NCBI GenBank assembly: GCA_016185015.1
Contig: JACPOI010000057.1
Span: forward strand, 62,001 to 126,000
Source: Burkholderiales bacterium
Lineage (GTDB): Bacteria > Pseudomonadota > Gammaproteobacteria > Burkholderiales > Burkholderiaceae_C
Direction: 5' to 3'
DNA length: 64,000 nt
In this document: one piece after another, positions 48,091-57,337 of the stretch
Layout: the number at the start of each line of letters is the position of its first letter
How positions within the stretch are numbered: the stretch's first letter is position 1
The notes under the pieces: generated by a model
Seen by the model: the letters and a program-made list of their open reading frames with translations, nothing else
The model's database searches: none
What the model was told of the DNA's origin: nothing
Translations under genes and position numbers: made by a program

Positions 48091-49098
48091 ATGAGCACCC
48101 CCAACCATCCCTCGCTCGCGCCGACGGGGACAGTCTGCGAGATTTGCGGCTCCAGCAGACTCTCCGACCTGCACCCCATGGAAATGATGCACGGCCGCGA
48201 TGGCCCTTTCCGCTACGTGCACTGCGAGGACTGCGGTTCCACCTATCAGCCGGAAAAGCTGGATGACTACGGCAAGTATTACCCGAAGTCCTATTACTCG
48301 TTCCAGTACAAGGAGCCGGAGAACTTCTCGGCACGCCTGCGTCAGCTCAAGCGGCGCCTGCGCAACGAGTTCTACTATTTCGGCACGGGCGTGCTGGGCC
48401 GACTGCTGGCACGGGCCAGGCCTTGCCCGGTCAATCACCTTTCGCGTCACACCAGGCTGCGCCGGAACATGTCCATCCTCGAGATCGGCAGCGGAACCGG
48501 CGAGTTGCTGCATGAACTGGCCGACATGGGTATCCGCAAGGTGGTCGGCATCGACCCCTTTGTTCCGCAGGACATCGTCTATCGCAACGGCGCCCGGGTC
48601 TTCAAGGCGTCTATCGGTGAACTGGCGCAGCGCTTTGCCGGTGAGACCTTCGACCTCATCATGTTCAACCACGCGCTGGAGCACTCCCCCACGCCGGCAG
48701 ACGATTTGGTCAGGGTCTCGAAGCTCCTGAAACCCGGCGGGGAAATTCTCGTGCGCCTTCCCGTCTCCGGTTCGGAAATCTCGGAACAGTACGGCAAGTA
48801 CTGGTGGTCGCTGGATGCGCCACGCCACATCTACATCTTCAGCGTCAAGTCCATGAAGCTGTTCGCCCAGAAATGCGGCCTGACCGTCCGGCGCGTGCAT
48901 TTTGAGGGCACCATCGACGATTTCCTGGCGAGCGAACAGCACAAGGCCGGCATCTCTCTTCTGGACGAAAAATCTTACGTCGTGACGCATGACCTGTCCG
49001 TTTTCGCCCCGGTGCAACTGAAGGCGTACGAGGCGGCCATCGACCGGCAAAACAAGGCTGGTACGGCGGCGCTGGCCGGCTTTATTTTGGGCTTTTAG
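48091..49098 (+). CDS. SAM-dependent methyltransferase with an N-terminal zinc ribbon
   Basis: A 335-aa protein with a CxxC...CxxC zinc-binding segment (Cys16/Cys19 and Cys45/Cys48) followed by a class I methyltransferase domain: EIGSGTGE (131-138), VVGIDPF and FNHALEHSPTPADDL. This Methyltransf_13/23-like layout is common in polysaccharide loci and often methylates sugars. The acceptor is unknown. It lies 22 bases after the deacetylase gene. Confidence 0.78.
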   Translation: MSTPNHPSLAPTGTVCEICGSSRLSDLHPMEMMHGRDGPFRYVHCEDCGSTYQPEKLDDYGKYYPKSYYSFQYKEPENFSARLRQLKRRLRNEFYYFGTGVLGRLLARARPCPVNHLSRHTRLRRNMSILEIGSGTGELLHELADMGIRKVVGIDPFVPQDIVYRNGARVFKASIGELAQRFAGETFDLIMFNHALEHSPTPADDLVRVSKLLKPGGEILVRLPVSGSEISEQYGKYWWSLDAPRHIYIFSVKSMKLFAQKCGLTVRRVHFEGTIDDFLASEQHKAGISLLDEKSYVVTHDLSVFAPVQLKAYEAAIDRQNKAGTAALAGFILGF

Positions 49099-49119
49099 TC
49101 CGGGCTCAAGGCCTTCCGT

Positions 49120-50010
49120 ATGACAGCTCCACTGGCGCTCTACTGCAAAAGTTACCGGACCGATCTGCGGCGTGTTCAGCGCCTAGTCCAGTCGATCGAA
49201 CGCTTCAACACGGACAACATCCCCTGTTATGTCTCCGTGCCGGCGGATGACACTCGACTCTTCCGCCAGGAGCTGGCCGGGCTGAAGGTCGAGGTACTCG
49301 ATGATGAATCGATCATCTCCCGGAACCCTCGGATGGATCCGGACGCTGTGCGTGCCTTGCCTGGTCACATATCACAGCAGATCATCAAATCCGAGTTCTG
49401 GCGGCTGGATCTGGCAGACACCTATATGTGCCTGGACTCGGATGCCTTTTTCATCCGCCCGTTCCAGCAGAGCGACTACCTCCTGGGCGATGGCACACCC
49501 TACACGGTCATCGATGAAGGACATGAATTCCTTGCCTCGGCGCTTTCCGAGGGGAAGCCGCATGTCGTGCAGGCTTTCCTGCATGACGCCGGAAAAGTAC
49601 AGGCCCAGTTCGGACGCCAAGGGCGTACCTACAGCTTCGGCCCTTTCCCCCTCCTCTGGCACCGTGCCGTGTGGGAAAGCCTTGCCGAAGAATATCTGCG
49701 CCCGAATGGCTTGAGTTTCCATGATGCGATTGTCCGTATTCCCGTGGAATCGCATTGGTATGGTGAAGCGTTGCTCAGATACAGGGCCATTCAGCTCATG
49801 CCCTGCCAGCCCTTGTTCAAGGTCTATCACTATGCCTGGCAGCTTGATCGCGATCTGCGTGCCGGCATCAGCGATGAGCAACTGTCCCAGCTCTACAGCG
49901 GCGTCATTTACCAGTCGGCCTGGGAGCGAGAGATGGATTGGCCCAGCGAAGGCGGCAACCTGGCCTCACGCATCGGTCGGCGCTTGCGCCGCCGCCTGGG
50001 GCGGATCTGA
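49120..50010 (+). CDS. DUF6492-like protein with a DxD motif
   Basis: A 296-aa protein with no clear membrane segment; it begins PLALYCKSYRTDLRRVQRLVQS and has a DSD motif at 106-108 (MCLDSDAFFIRPF), reminiscent of GT-A metal sites. It matches the pattern of DUF6492 proteins, which are suspected glycosyltransferases. A basic C-terminus (GRRLRRRLGRI) may contact the membrane. Last gene of the + strand LPS group, converging on the glycosyltransferase at 50026. Confidence 0.7.
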   Translation: MTAPLALYCKSYRTDLRRVQRLVQSIERFNTDNIPCYVSVPADDTRLFRQELAGLKVEVLDDESIISRNPRMDPDAVRALPGHISQQIIKSEFWRLDLADTYMCLDSDAFFIRPFQQSDYLLGDGTPYTVIDEGHEFLASALSEGKPHVVQAFLHDAGKVQAQFGRQGRTYSFGPFPLLWHRAVWESLAEEYLRPNGLSFHDAIVRIPVESHWYGEALLRYRAIQLMPCQPLFKVYHYAWQLDRDLRAGISDEQLSQLYSGVIYQSAWEREMDWPSEGGNLASRIGRRLRRRLGRI

Positions 50011-50025
50011 CAGCCTGTGACGCCC

Positions 50026-50958
50026 TCAGAAAACGTTCTTGATTCTGCGTTTCCATAACCATCTCTTGATCAAGCTGCGCGGTGCATCACCGGCCAGTGC
50101 ACCATGACGCAGCTGCCACCGGGCCTGTAGCCCGGGGGTCCACCGGCCTTCATCACGCAGACGCTGGTAAGCCTGCAAAATCGCCAGATTGCCCAGACGC
50201 GTATGCTCGAAGCGCGCGTCCGGATGCTTGGATTTCAGCAGCTTCTTGTTGCGCTTGATCAGGGCCCGCGCCGCGGGGCTGGCCTTGAACTTGGCACTGC
50301 CGACATGCAGGATGAACACATCTTCTGTGATCATCTGCCGGTAGCCGGCCTTGGCCAGGCGCAGGCTGAAGTCGAAATCCTCGTAATACCCCAGGCCGAA
50401 ATCGAGATCGAGACCACCGAGGCGGTCCCAAGCATCGCGCCGGATGGCAATGCAGAAGAAGTCGCAGCGGTAAGCCGGCATCAACTGGTGCGTCGGGTTT
50501 TCGTTCAGCCACTGCCCGATCTGCAGCCAATCTTCGTGCGTGGCGCCGGGTTTCCACAGGCGCTGTCCGTTGCCAGCGGCGTTCGTCACCGGCCCGAGCA
50601 TGGCCACATCGGCGGGCGCCTCGCGCAGCACCGCCTTCACGGCGTCAAGCGTGCGTGCGGGAAAGATCGTGTCGTTGTTGACCAGCAGCAGCCAGCGACC
50701 GCGAGCCTGCCCTGCACCCCAGTTCATGCCGCCGGCGAAACCGCGGTTGCTCTCGCTCAGCAGGCATTTGACCTGCGGATGGGCCGCACACCAGGCGGCG
50801 GTCTTTTGCGCCGAATCGTCGGGCGAACCGTTGTCGACGACCAGGACTTCGATCTCTGGATCGTCCAGCCAGGGGACCAGGGAGTCCAGGCAGGCACGGG
50901 TGGTCACGTCGAAGTTGCGAAAACCCAGGACCACCAGGGAAAGCAGGGGCGAACTCAA
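50026..50958 (-). CDS. Family 2 glycosyltransferase (rhamnosyl-type)
   Basis: GT-A protein of 310 aa: SLVVLGFRNFDVTTRACLDSL, VVDNGSPDDSAQ (42-50), LLVNNDTIFPARTL and GYYEDFDFSLRLAKAGY, which resemble rhamnosyltransferase-like family 2 members of LPS loci. The ATG overlaps the preceding gene's stop (ATGA). Last of three glycosyltransferases following rng. Donor not known. Confidence 0.8.
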   Translation of the reverse strand: MSSPLLSLVVLGFRNFDVTTRACLDSLVPWLDDPEIEVLVVDNGSPDDSAQKTAAWCAAHPQVKCLLSESNRGFAGGMNWGAGQARGRWLLLVNNDTIFPARTLDAVKAVLREAPADVAMLGPVTNAAGNGQRLWKPGATHEDWLQIGQWLNENPTHQLMPAYRCDFFCIAIRRDAWDRLGGLDLDFGLGYYEDFDFSLRLAKAGYRQMITEDVFILHVGSAKFKASPAARALIKRNKKLLKSKHPDARFEHTRLGNLAILQAYQRLRDEGRWTPGLQARWQLRHGALAGDAPRSLIKRWLWKRRIKNVF

Positions 50959-52292
50959 GCAGACCTCCTCACGAGTGGTGCCGCCCAGTCCAGCAAGCGG
51001 CCCACGGCGGCCTGTGTGGTGTACGGGCTACTTCGTCCGCTGTCGGGCAGCCCGGGGCTGCGCCAGCGCTCATGCATCTGTTCCAGGGCCAGCGCGAGCT
51101 CACGGCAGGCGGTCTTTGCATCCTGTCCCGATCCGCCCGTCTGCACGGCCACATGGCCTTCCCCGCGCAGCATGGCGGCCATCTGCGGATTGCGATGCAC
51201 CGTGGCCAGGATGGGGCGCTGCATCCAAAGGTATTCGTAGAGCTTGGAGGGGATGTACTCCTCGCAGATCGGCTCTTCCCCGTGCAGCAGCAGCAGCAGG
51301 TCCACGCCGCGCATGCGGCGCAGGATCTGCTCCCGGCCGCTTTGCCCCGTGGCAGGATCGGCTTCGATGCGTCCGAGGTGACGCACGCAGGCGCGCACCG
51401 GCAACTGTGCGATCTTCGCCGCCGAAACAGCATCTAGCGGGCCGCCCGTGACGTGCAGTTCGGTCGCAGCCACCAGGTCCGGACGACGTGCCTGCAAAGA
51501 CTCCAGCGCCTCGATGAAGGGCACGAGGTTGCGCGTGGCCGAGAGCGAACCGAAATGCCCGACGATGAATTTCGAGCCCGGCTGGTAGGGCGGCAGGGTC
51601 TGGAATGGCGGGTCGATGCCCGGCAGCAGCATCTTGCCGCGCTCCCCCAGCTCCGGGTGGCGCGCCCGGGCGCTGGCCAGGGCCTGCTCGGTGAACCAGA
51701 TGGCCAGGTCGGCCTCGCGGCAGATCAGGCCTTCCACCCGCGCCTGCATCTTTTGCTGGGCCGTGTGCGGCGTGTTGCCTGGTGTGATGAAGGGGTCGTG
51801 CACCTCGGCCAGCCACGGTGTGCCCGTCGCCTTTTTCAGGGCGCGGCCGGCCAGGTGCGCCGCGAAGGCGCCGCCCGTGGAATAGATCAGGTCGAAAGGC
51901 TGCTGGCGGGCCAGCGTCCGGCCCTTCACATAGGCACTGAGCCACCAGGACCAGGAGCTTTCCACCGGGCGCAGCAGCTTTTCGAGGATGAGCCCGGGCA
52001 GCAGCACAAGCGAGGCCAGGGTCATCAGGAGGCGGTAGACGACACGGTTGTCAAAGCGCCGGCGCAGCACATGGCGCAATTCGAAGCGCAGTCCGGCCGG
52101 GCCCGCGGGCCAGAGCTGATGGTGTTCGACGACCTTGTCCCGGGTGCCAGACACGCCACTGAGCACCACCACCTCGATGCCGGCGGCGCGCAGATGCGGG
52201 AGCTTGTCGGTGATGGTCTGGCTGGCGGCCCGGCCGTCCATATTGAAGGCATGGGCCAGGATGAGCCAGCGTTGCCGGGTCGGTTCTGTCAT
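50955..52292 (-). CDS. Family 4-like (GT-B) glycosyltransferase
   Basis: A 445-aa protein: LILAHAFNMDGRAASQTITDKL at the start, LIYSTGGAFAAHLAGRAL, AEVHDPFITPGNTPH, and in the C-terminal half VGHFGSLSATRNLVPFIEAL and PSKLYEYLWMQRPILATVH. ATG 52292 shares its A with the upstream TGA (TGATG), which rules out the longer frame. Donor and acceptor unknown; an LPS-core role is plausible from context. Confidence 0.78.
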   Translation of the reverse strand: MTEPTRQRWLILAHAFNMDGRAASQTITDKLPHLRAAGIEVVVLSGVSGTRDKVVEHHQLWPAGPAGLRFELRHVLRRRFDNRVVYRLLMTLASLVLLPGLILEKLLRPVESSWSWWLSAYVKGRTLARQQPFDLIYSTGGAFAAHLAGRALKKATGTPWLAEVHDPFITPGNTPHTAQQKMQARVEGLICREADLAIWFTEQALASARARHPELGERGKMLLPGIDPPFQTLPPYQPGSKFIVGHFGSLSATRNLVPFIEALESLQARRPDLVAATELHVTGGPLDAVSAAKIAQLPVRACVRHLGRIEADPATGQSGREQILRRMRGVDLLLLLHGEEPICEEYIPSKLYEYLWMQRPILATVHRNPQMAAMLRGEGHVAVQTGGSGQDAKTACRELALALEQMHERWRSPGLPDSGRSSPYTTQAAVGRLLDWAAPLVRRSA

Positions 52293-53422
52293 CAGGATAG
52301 GGCAGCGGCTTGCTGGTAAAGCGCTTCGTATTGTAGGGCGGCGCTTTCCCAAGTATGCGCCTGCGCAAACGCAAGGCCATGCTGGCGCAGCTGGTCGACC
52401 AGGCCGGGCTGATCGAGCACCGAGCGCAGCAGGCGCGCCAGAGCCTGGGCATCGCGCGGGTCGTGCAGCAGCAGGGCCTCGTGGCCGTCGTGCAGTTCGC
52501 GCGAGATGCCGCAATGCACCGGGCCGCTGACCACCACTGGCAGGCCGTGCGCCATGGCTTCGAGCACCACCATGGCATAGCTGTCTTCCAGCGTCGGATG
52601 GGCAAGGCAGTCCGCGGCCCGATAGGCCGGAACGAGATCATCCTGCGAGCCGAGAAAATGGACCCGAGGCGCCACGCCCAGCTTCTCCGCCTGCTGCCGA
52701 TAGTGTGCAATGGGTGCCGGATTCCCGGCCACGGCCAGGTGCACCTCGGCGGGCAGCTTGGCAAGTGCCTGCAGCAGTGCATCGAGCCCCTTGCGCTTGT
52801 AGTCGTTGGCCACGAACAGCAGCAGGGGCACCTCGGGCGGCAGATTGAGCTGCCGGCGCGCCAGGGTCCGCGTGATGGTGTCCTGCTGCAGATAGGTGCC
52901 CGGCGTGATCACCGACAGCCGTTTGCGGCTGGCCGGATAGGCCTGCTCGCACTCGAGCCGCAGCGTGCTGGAGGTTGCCACGATGGCCCGGCCAGGCCTG
53001 CGCCTGAACCTTGCGCCCTCCAGCCAGACGTAGGTGATCAGGCGCGGGCTGGTCGCCACCTTGAGCCAGCGCAGCACGCGGCTCAGGCCGCGGCGTCCAT
53101 GCAGCAGGTTGTGGCGCAGCGGCCGCACGTGCACGGTCTGCACCTGGCCGTGCCAGGTGTTCTCGTGCGAGTGCACCACATCGAACCCCTTGCGGGTGCG
53201 CCACCAGGTCGCGATGGCAAACAGCAGCTGGTTGACCCAGCGCGGCTTCTGGCCCAGGCAGAACACGCGGTGGTAGGTCACGCCGGCCACCGGCTGGTTG
53301 GTCTCCTGCGCAAAGACATGGACTTCGTGCCGCGCGACCAGCTGCTGCGTGATGGCCACCGAATAGCTCTCCGCACCGCCGGCGGACCTGGAGAACACAC
53401 GGTTGATGACGGCGATGCGCAT
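52292..53422 (-). CDS. Family 4 glycosyltransferase
   Basis: GT-B enzyme of 376 aa: RIAVINRVFSRSAGGAESYSVAI, FDVVHSHENTWHGQVQTVHV, LLFVANDYKRKGLDALLQAL and the EX7E-type HPTLEDSYAMVVLEAMAHGLPVVVS, a clear family 4 donor site. It begins 17 bases after the rng stop, so the three glycosyltransferases probably ride on the rng transcript. Sugar specificity not deducible. Confidence 0.82.
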   Translation of the reverse strand: MRIAVINRVFSRSAGGAESYSVAITQQLVARHEVHVFAQETNQPVAGVTYHRVFCLGQKPRWVNQLLFAIATWWRTRKGFDVVHSHENTWHGQVQTVHVRPLRHNLLHGRRGLSRVLRWLKVATSPRLITYVWLEGARFRRRPGRAIVATSSTLRLECEQAYPASRKRLSVITPGTYLQQDTITRTLARRQLNLPPEVPLLLFVANDYKRKGLDALLQALAKLPAEVHLAVAGNPAPIAHYRQQAEKLGVAPRVHFLGSQDDLVPAYRAADCLAHPTLEDSYAMVVLEAMAHGLPVVVSGPVHCGISRELHDGHEALLLHDPRDAQALARLLRSVLDQPGLVDQLRQHGLAFAQAHTWESAALQYEALYQQAAALS

Positions 53423-53439
53423 GATACGAAGACCCCGGA

Positions 53440-54915
53440 TCAGAGCAGGACGATGTCGTACTGCTCCTGCCCCATGGCCGCTTCGCTCTGCAGCGAGATC
53501 GGCTTGCCGATGAAGTCGCTCAGGCCTGCCATGTGCTGGCTTTCCTCGTCCAGCAGCAGCTCGATCACCTGCGGCGCGGCCACCACCCGGAATTCGCGCG
53601 GATTGAACTGGCGCGCCTCGCGCAGGATCTCGCGCAGGATGTCGTAAGCCACGCTGCGCGCCGTTTTGACGATGCCCTTGCCTTCGCAGCTCGGGCAGGG
53701 TTCGCACAGCATGTGGGCCAGCGATTCGCGGGTGCGCTTGCGCGTCATCTCCAGCAGGCCCAGCTGTGAAAAGCCGCCCAGCATCGTCTTCACGCGGTCG
53801 CGCGCCAGTTGCTTGCGGAACTCGGCCAGCACCGCCTCGCGGTGGTCCTCGCGCGTCATGTCGATGAAGTCGGCAATGATGATGCCGCCCAGGTTGCGCA
53901 GGCGCAGCTGGCGCGCAATGGCCTGCGCAGCCTCCAGGTTGGTCTTGAAGATGGTGTCGTCGAAATTGCGCGCGCCGACAAAACCGCCGGTATTCACGTC
54001 GACCGTGGTCAAGGCCTCGGTCTGGTCCACGATCAGGTAGCCACCGGACTTGAGCTCGACGCGCCGGCCCAGGGCCTTGGCGATCTCCTCGTCGATTCCG
54101 AACAGGTCGAAGATCGGCCGTTCGCCCTTGTAGTGCTGCAGCTTGCCCACCGCAGCCGGCATGAACTCCATGCCGAAGGCGCGCAAGGCCTCGTACTGCT
54201 CGCGCGAATCGACCTTGATGGTCACCGTATGCTCGCTGACCAGGTCGCGCAGCACGCGCTGCAGCAGGTTCAGGTCCAGATGCAGCAGGGACTTCGGGGG
54301 CAGGCGCGTGGAGGCGTCCTTGATGCGGGCCCAGGTCTTGCGCAGGTAGGCAATGTCCTCGCCCAGCTCAGCGTCGCTGGAGTCCTCGCCATTGGTGCGC
54401 AGGATGAAACCGCCGCCCTGCTCGCCCACAAGCTTCTGCAGGCGCGTGCGCAGTTCGTCGCGCTGCGCCAGCGGGATCTTCTGCGACACGCCGATGTGGT
54501 CGTCCTGCGGCAGGAAGACCAGCAGGCGCCCGGCAATGCTGATCTGGGTGGACAAGCGAGCACCCTTGGTGCCGATGGGGTCCTTGATCACCTGCACCAT
54601 CAGCGCCTGGCCTTCAAACACCTGTTTTTCGATCGGGATCTGGGGTTGCGAGGCGCGCGAGGCACTCAGTGACTCCCCCTCGGCCGGCGGGTGCCAGACG
54701 TCGGCCACGTGTAGAAAGGCCGCCTTGTCCAGACCGATGTCGATAAAGGCCGACTGCATGCCGGGCAACACGCGCGAGACCTTGCCCAGGTAGATATTGC
54801 CCACCAGGCCGCGCTCGCTGGCGCGCTCCACGTGCAGTTCCTGCACGGCCGCATTTTCCACCACGGCCACCCGCGTCTCCTGCGGCGACCAATTGATCAG
54901 GATGTCTTCTTGCAT
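53440..54915 (-). CDS. rng: Ribonuclease G
   Basis: Endoribonuclease of 491 aa that trims the 5' end of 16S rRNA and turns over some mRNAs. It has an S1 domain (about 35-120, NIYLGKVSRVLPGMQSAFIDIG), the catalytic metal-binding DVNTGG, DFIDM (in IIIADFIDMTREDHR) and the zinc-link PCPSCEGKG. Its length matches RNase G, without RNase E's C-terminal scaffold. Placed downstream of maf as usual. Confidence 0.95.
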   Translation of the reverse strand: MQEDILINWSPQETRVAVVENAAVQELHVERASERGLVGNIYLGKVSRVLPGMQSAFIDIGLDKAAFLHVADVWHPPAEGESLSASRASQPQIPIEKQVFEGQALMVQVIKDPIGTKGARLSTQISIAGRLLVFLPQDDHIGVSQKIPLAQRDELRTRLQKLVGEQGGGFILRTNGEDSSDAELGEDIAYLRKTWARIKDASTRLPPKSLLHLDLNLLQRVLRDLVSEHTVTIKVDSREQYEALRAFGMEFMPAAVGKLQHYKGERPIFDLFGIDEEIAKALGRRVELKSGGYLIVDQTEALTTVDVNTGGFVGARNFDDTIFKTNLEAAQAIARQLRLRNLGGIIIADFIDMTREDHREAVLAEFRKQLARDRVKTMLGGFSQLGLLEMTRKRTRESLAHMLCEPCPSCEGKGIVKTARSVAYDILREILREARQFNPREFRVVAAPQVIELLLDEESQHMAGLSDFIGKPISLQSEAAMGQEQYDIVLL

Positions 54916-54930
54916 GGGCAGCTTGTTGTC

Positions 54931-55533
54931 TTATATCTTGAAGCCGAACGCCTGCAGCAATTGCGCAGTCTCGTGCATGGGCAGTCCCATGATGCCAGAG
55001 TAGGAACCGGAGATGTGCGAGATGAAGGCCGCCGCCCGGCCCTGCACGGCGTAGGCTCCTGCCTTGCCCATGGGCTCACCGCCAGCCACGTAGGCGGCAA
55101 TCTGCTGGCGACTCAGGGGTGCAAAGGTGACACGCGAAGTGCTCAGGATCTGCGCCCGGCGGCGCGGCGTCCCGATGACCACGGCGGTCAGCACCCGGTG
55201 GCTGCGGCCGGCCAGCTCGCCGAGCATGCGCCGGGCATCCGCCGCATCGGCGGGCTTGCCATAGATGGAGCGCCCCAAGGCCACGGTAGTGTCCGAACAC
55301 AGCACGGGAGCGGCCGGCAGCCCCCGGCGCTTGAGGCGCGCCAGCGCCGCATCCAGCTTGAGCTGGGTCACGCGCTGCACATAGGTGGCCGGCGCCTCAC
55401 CGGGCAACACGGCCTCAATGGCCTCGGCGTCTTCATCGGTATCGGGTAGCAGCAACTCGTGGCGTACACCGAGTTGCTCTAGCAACTGGCGGCGGCGCGG
55501 GCTCTGGGACGCCAGGTAAATAAAGTCACTCAC
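54931..55533 (-). CDS. maf: Maf-family nucleoside triphosphate pyrophosphatase (YhdE type)
   Basis: Cytoplasmic pyrophosphatase of 200 aa acting on non-canonical or dTTP/UTP nucleotides. Maf motifs are clear: [16 protein letters not shown] at 7-22, the SDTTVALG catalytic Asp region and [15 protein letters not shown]. It overlaps rlmH by eight bases. Confidence 0.92.
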   Translation of the reverse strand: MSDFIYLASQSPRRRQLLEQLGVRHELLLPDTDEDAEAIEAVLPGEAPATYVQRVTQLKLDAALARLKRRGLPAAPVLCSDTTVALGRSIYGKPADAADARRMLGELAGRSHRVLTAVVIGTPRRRAQILSTSRVTFAPLSRQQIAAYVAGGEPMGKAGAYAVQGRAAAFISHISGSYSGIMGLPMHETAQLLQAFGFKI

Positions 55534-55993
55534 GGTGGTAGGGATGGTTGGCGTTGATGGACCAGGCGCGATAAAGCTGCTCGACCAGCAGCACGCGCAC
55601 CATGGCGTGCGGCAGGGTCAGGTCCGAGAGGCGGATGCGTTCGTGTGCGCCCTGGCGGAAGGCCGGCTCCAGCCCGTCGGGGCCGCCGATGACCAAGGCC
55701 ACGTCGTCACCGCCCAGTTGCCAGTCCTTGAGCTTGGCCGCCAGGGCCATGGTGCTCAGCGGGGTGCCGCGCTCGTCCAGCGCGACGATGCGAGTGCCTT
55801 TGGGAATCGCTTCCTCGATGCGCTTGCGCTCGGCCGCCACCAGCTGCTCCACGGTCCTGGAGCCACGCGGCTCGGTCTTGACGGCCTTGAGCTCCACCCG
55901 CAACTCCGGAGGGAAACGCTTGGCGTAGTCGTCCCAGGCTGTCTGCGCCCAGTCGGGCACGCGCTGGCCGACCGCGACGATCAGCAGCTTCAC
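55526..55993 (-). CDS. rlmH: 23S rRNA (pseudouridine1915-N3)-methyltransferase
   Basis: SPOUT-family methyltransferase of 155 aa that methylates pseudouridine 1915 of 23S rRNA. It starts at GTG 55993 ([15 protein letters not shown]), the expected N-terminus, and ends with the trefoil-knot [24 protein letters not shown], with the SAM loop FVIGGPDG-like [14 protein letters not shown] overlap with rsfS. Length is normal. Confidence 0.95.
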   Translation of the reverse strand: MKLLIVAVGQRVPDWAQTAWDDYAKRFPPELRVELKAVKTEPRGSRTVEQLVAAERKRIEEAIPKGTRIVALDERGTPLSTMALAAKLKDWQLGGDDVALVIGGPDGLEPAFRQGAHERIRLSDLTLPHAMVRVLLVEQLYRAWSINANHPYHRE

Positions 55994-56733
55994 CGGGCCT
56001 TGCGCGGTGCCGTCTTCTTCGCCGGGGCCTTGGTCGTCCTGCTGGCCGGCTTGGCAGCGGTCTTGGCCGTCGCCTTTTTCGCCGGCGCCTTGGTCGCGTT
56101 CACCTTGACGGTCTTGATCGGGGTCTTGGCCGGGGCCTTGCGGGCCGGGGCCTTGGCGGCGACCGTCTTCTTGGCTGCCGGCTTGCCCGCGGCCTTCTTG
56201 CGGTCGGCCGCCTTCTTCTCCTCGGCCTTCTTCAGCTGGGCGCGCGAGGGATAGGCCTCGGCCACACCCTGCTTGGCCGCGCTGGCACGCCTGAGGCTGC
56301 CGGTCTTGGCGGGCGCAGCGGTCTTGGCCGGCGCCTTTTCGGCCGCCTTGGCCGCCGGCTTGTCGGCACCGAACTTCAGGCGGATGGGCGTCTCGCCCCA
56401 GAGGTCTTCCAGGTGGTAGTACTGGCGGATGGCGGGTTGCATGATGTGCACCACGGCGGCGCCGCAGTCGACGATGATCCACTCACCGTTCTCTTCACCT
56501 TCCATGCGCGGCTTGGCAAAACCGGCATCGCGCACGGCGTCGCGCACGCTGGCCGCCAGCGCCTTGGTCTGGCGGTTGGAGGTGCCCGAAGCCACCATCA
56601 CGCGCTCGAACAGCGCGGAGAGCTTCTCGGTATTGAACACCTGGATGTCCTGGGCCTTCACGTCCTCCAGGCCATCGATGATGGCGCGCTGAAGTTTCTG
56701 GATGTCTTTTTTGGCGGCGGTTTCGGTGGTCAT
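55990..56733 (-). CDS. rsfS: Ribosome silencing factor RsfS with a histone-H1-like basic tail
   Basis: RsfS binds ribosomal protein L14 and blocks subunit joining during starvation. Residues 1-123 form the normal domain, with [47 protein letters not shown] and HLEDLWG. A tail (about 124-247) doubles the usual length: it is made of Lys, Ala and Pro repeats of the AKKA, APAK and PAAKK kind, typical of histone-H1-like DNA-binding tails in betaproteobacteria. The tail may bind RNA or DNA; that is inference. rsfS overlaps both neighbours. Confidence 0.92.
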   Translation of the reverse strand: MTTETAAKKDIQKLQRAIIDGLEDVKAQDIQVFNTEKLSALFERVMVASGTSNRQTKALAASVRDAVRDAGFAKPRMEGEENGEWIIVDCGAAVVHIMQPAIRQYYHLEDLWGETPIRLKFGADKPAAKAAEKAPAKTAAPAKTGSLRRASAAKQGVAEAYPSRAQLKKAEEKKAADRKKAAGKPAAKKTVAAKAPARKAPAKTPIKTVKVNATKAPAKKATAKTAAKPASRTTKAPAKKTAPRKAR

Positions 56734-57335
56734 CAGGTGCTTTGGTAAAGGTGATTGTCTTCAATATAGCGCGCAACGGCGGGGCTGACCAGTGGGGCAA
56801 TGCCCTGCCGGCTGGCGACGCGGGCGCGGATGCCGGTGGCGCTGATGTCCATGGCCGGCATCTGCAGCTTGCAGAAACGGCCCGCCATCTCAGGCGGCGG
56901 GACAAAACGGGTTTCCTGGCCGGTCAACAGATCCCGGTCAGCTACACAAATTATAGCAAGACGGACAATCTCCTCCCAATGGCGCCAGGTCGGCAGCACG
57001 TCGGCCTGGTCCTTGCCCATGACGAGGTAGAGTTCGGCCCGCGGATTTTCGGCGTGCAGTTCACGCAGGGTGTCCAGGGTGTAGGACGGGCCGGCGCGGC
57101 GGATTTCCCGGTCGTCCAGCCGCACCTGGGGCAGGCCGTCGAATGCCAGCCGGCTCATTTCCAGTCGGTGCGAGGCCGCTGTGAGCGGCCGGCTCTTGTG
57201 CCAGGCCTGCCCGGTGGGCAGCACACGCAGTGCGTCCAGCTGGAGCTGCTCGATGGCGGCCTGGGCCAGGGCCCGGTGCGCCAGATGCGGCGGGTCGAAA
57301 GCACCACCGAACATGCCGATTTTTTGAACTGGCAC
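56733..57335 (-). CDS. nadD: Nicotinate-nucleotide adenylyltransferase
   Basis: NAD-biosynthetic enzyme of 200 aa. It has GMFGGAFDPPHLAH (nucleotidyl-transferase HxGH-like motif), YLVMGKDQADVLPTW, and ISATGIRARV near the end (a variant of ISSTxIR). I place the start at GTG 57335; a TTG at 57341 overlapping the hemF stop as TTGA would add two residues. It shares one base with rsfS at the other end. Confidence 0.92.
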   Translation of the reverse strand: MPVQKIGMFGGAFDPPHLAHRALAQAAIEQLQLDALRVLPTGQAWHKSRPLTAASHRLEMSRLAFDGLPQVRLDDREIRRAGPSYTLDTLRELHAENPRAELYLVMGKDQADVLPTWRHWEEIVRLAIICVADRDLLTGQETRFVPPPEMAGRFCKLQMPAMDISATGIRARVASRQGIAPLVSPAVARYIEDNHLYQST

Positions 57336-57337
57336 GG

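Noticed and set aside
47326-49050. 574-codon - strand frame over the deacetylase and methyltransferase genes
   Set aside because: Both opposite-strand genes have clear catalytic motifs; the frame has none.
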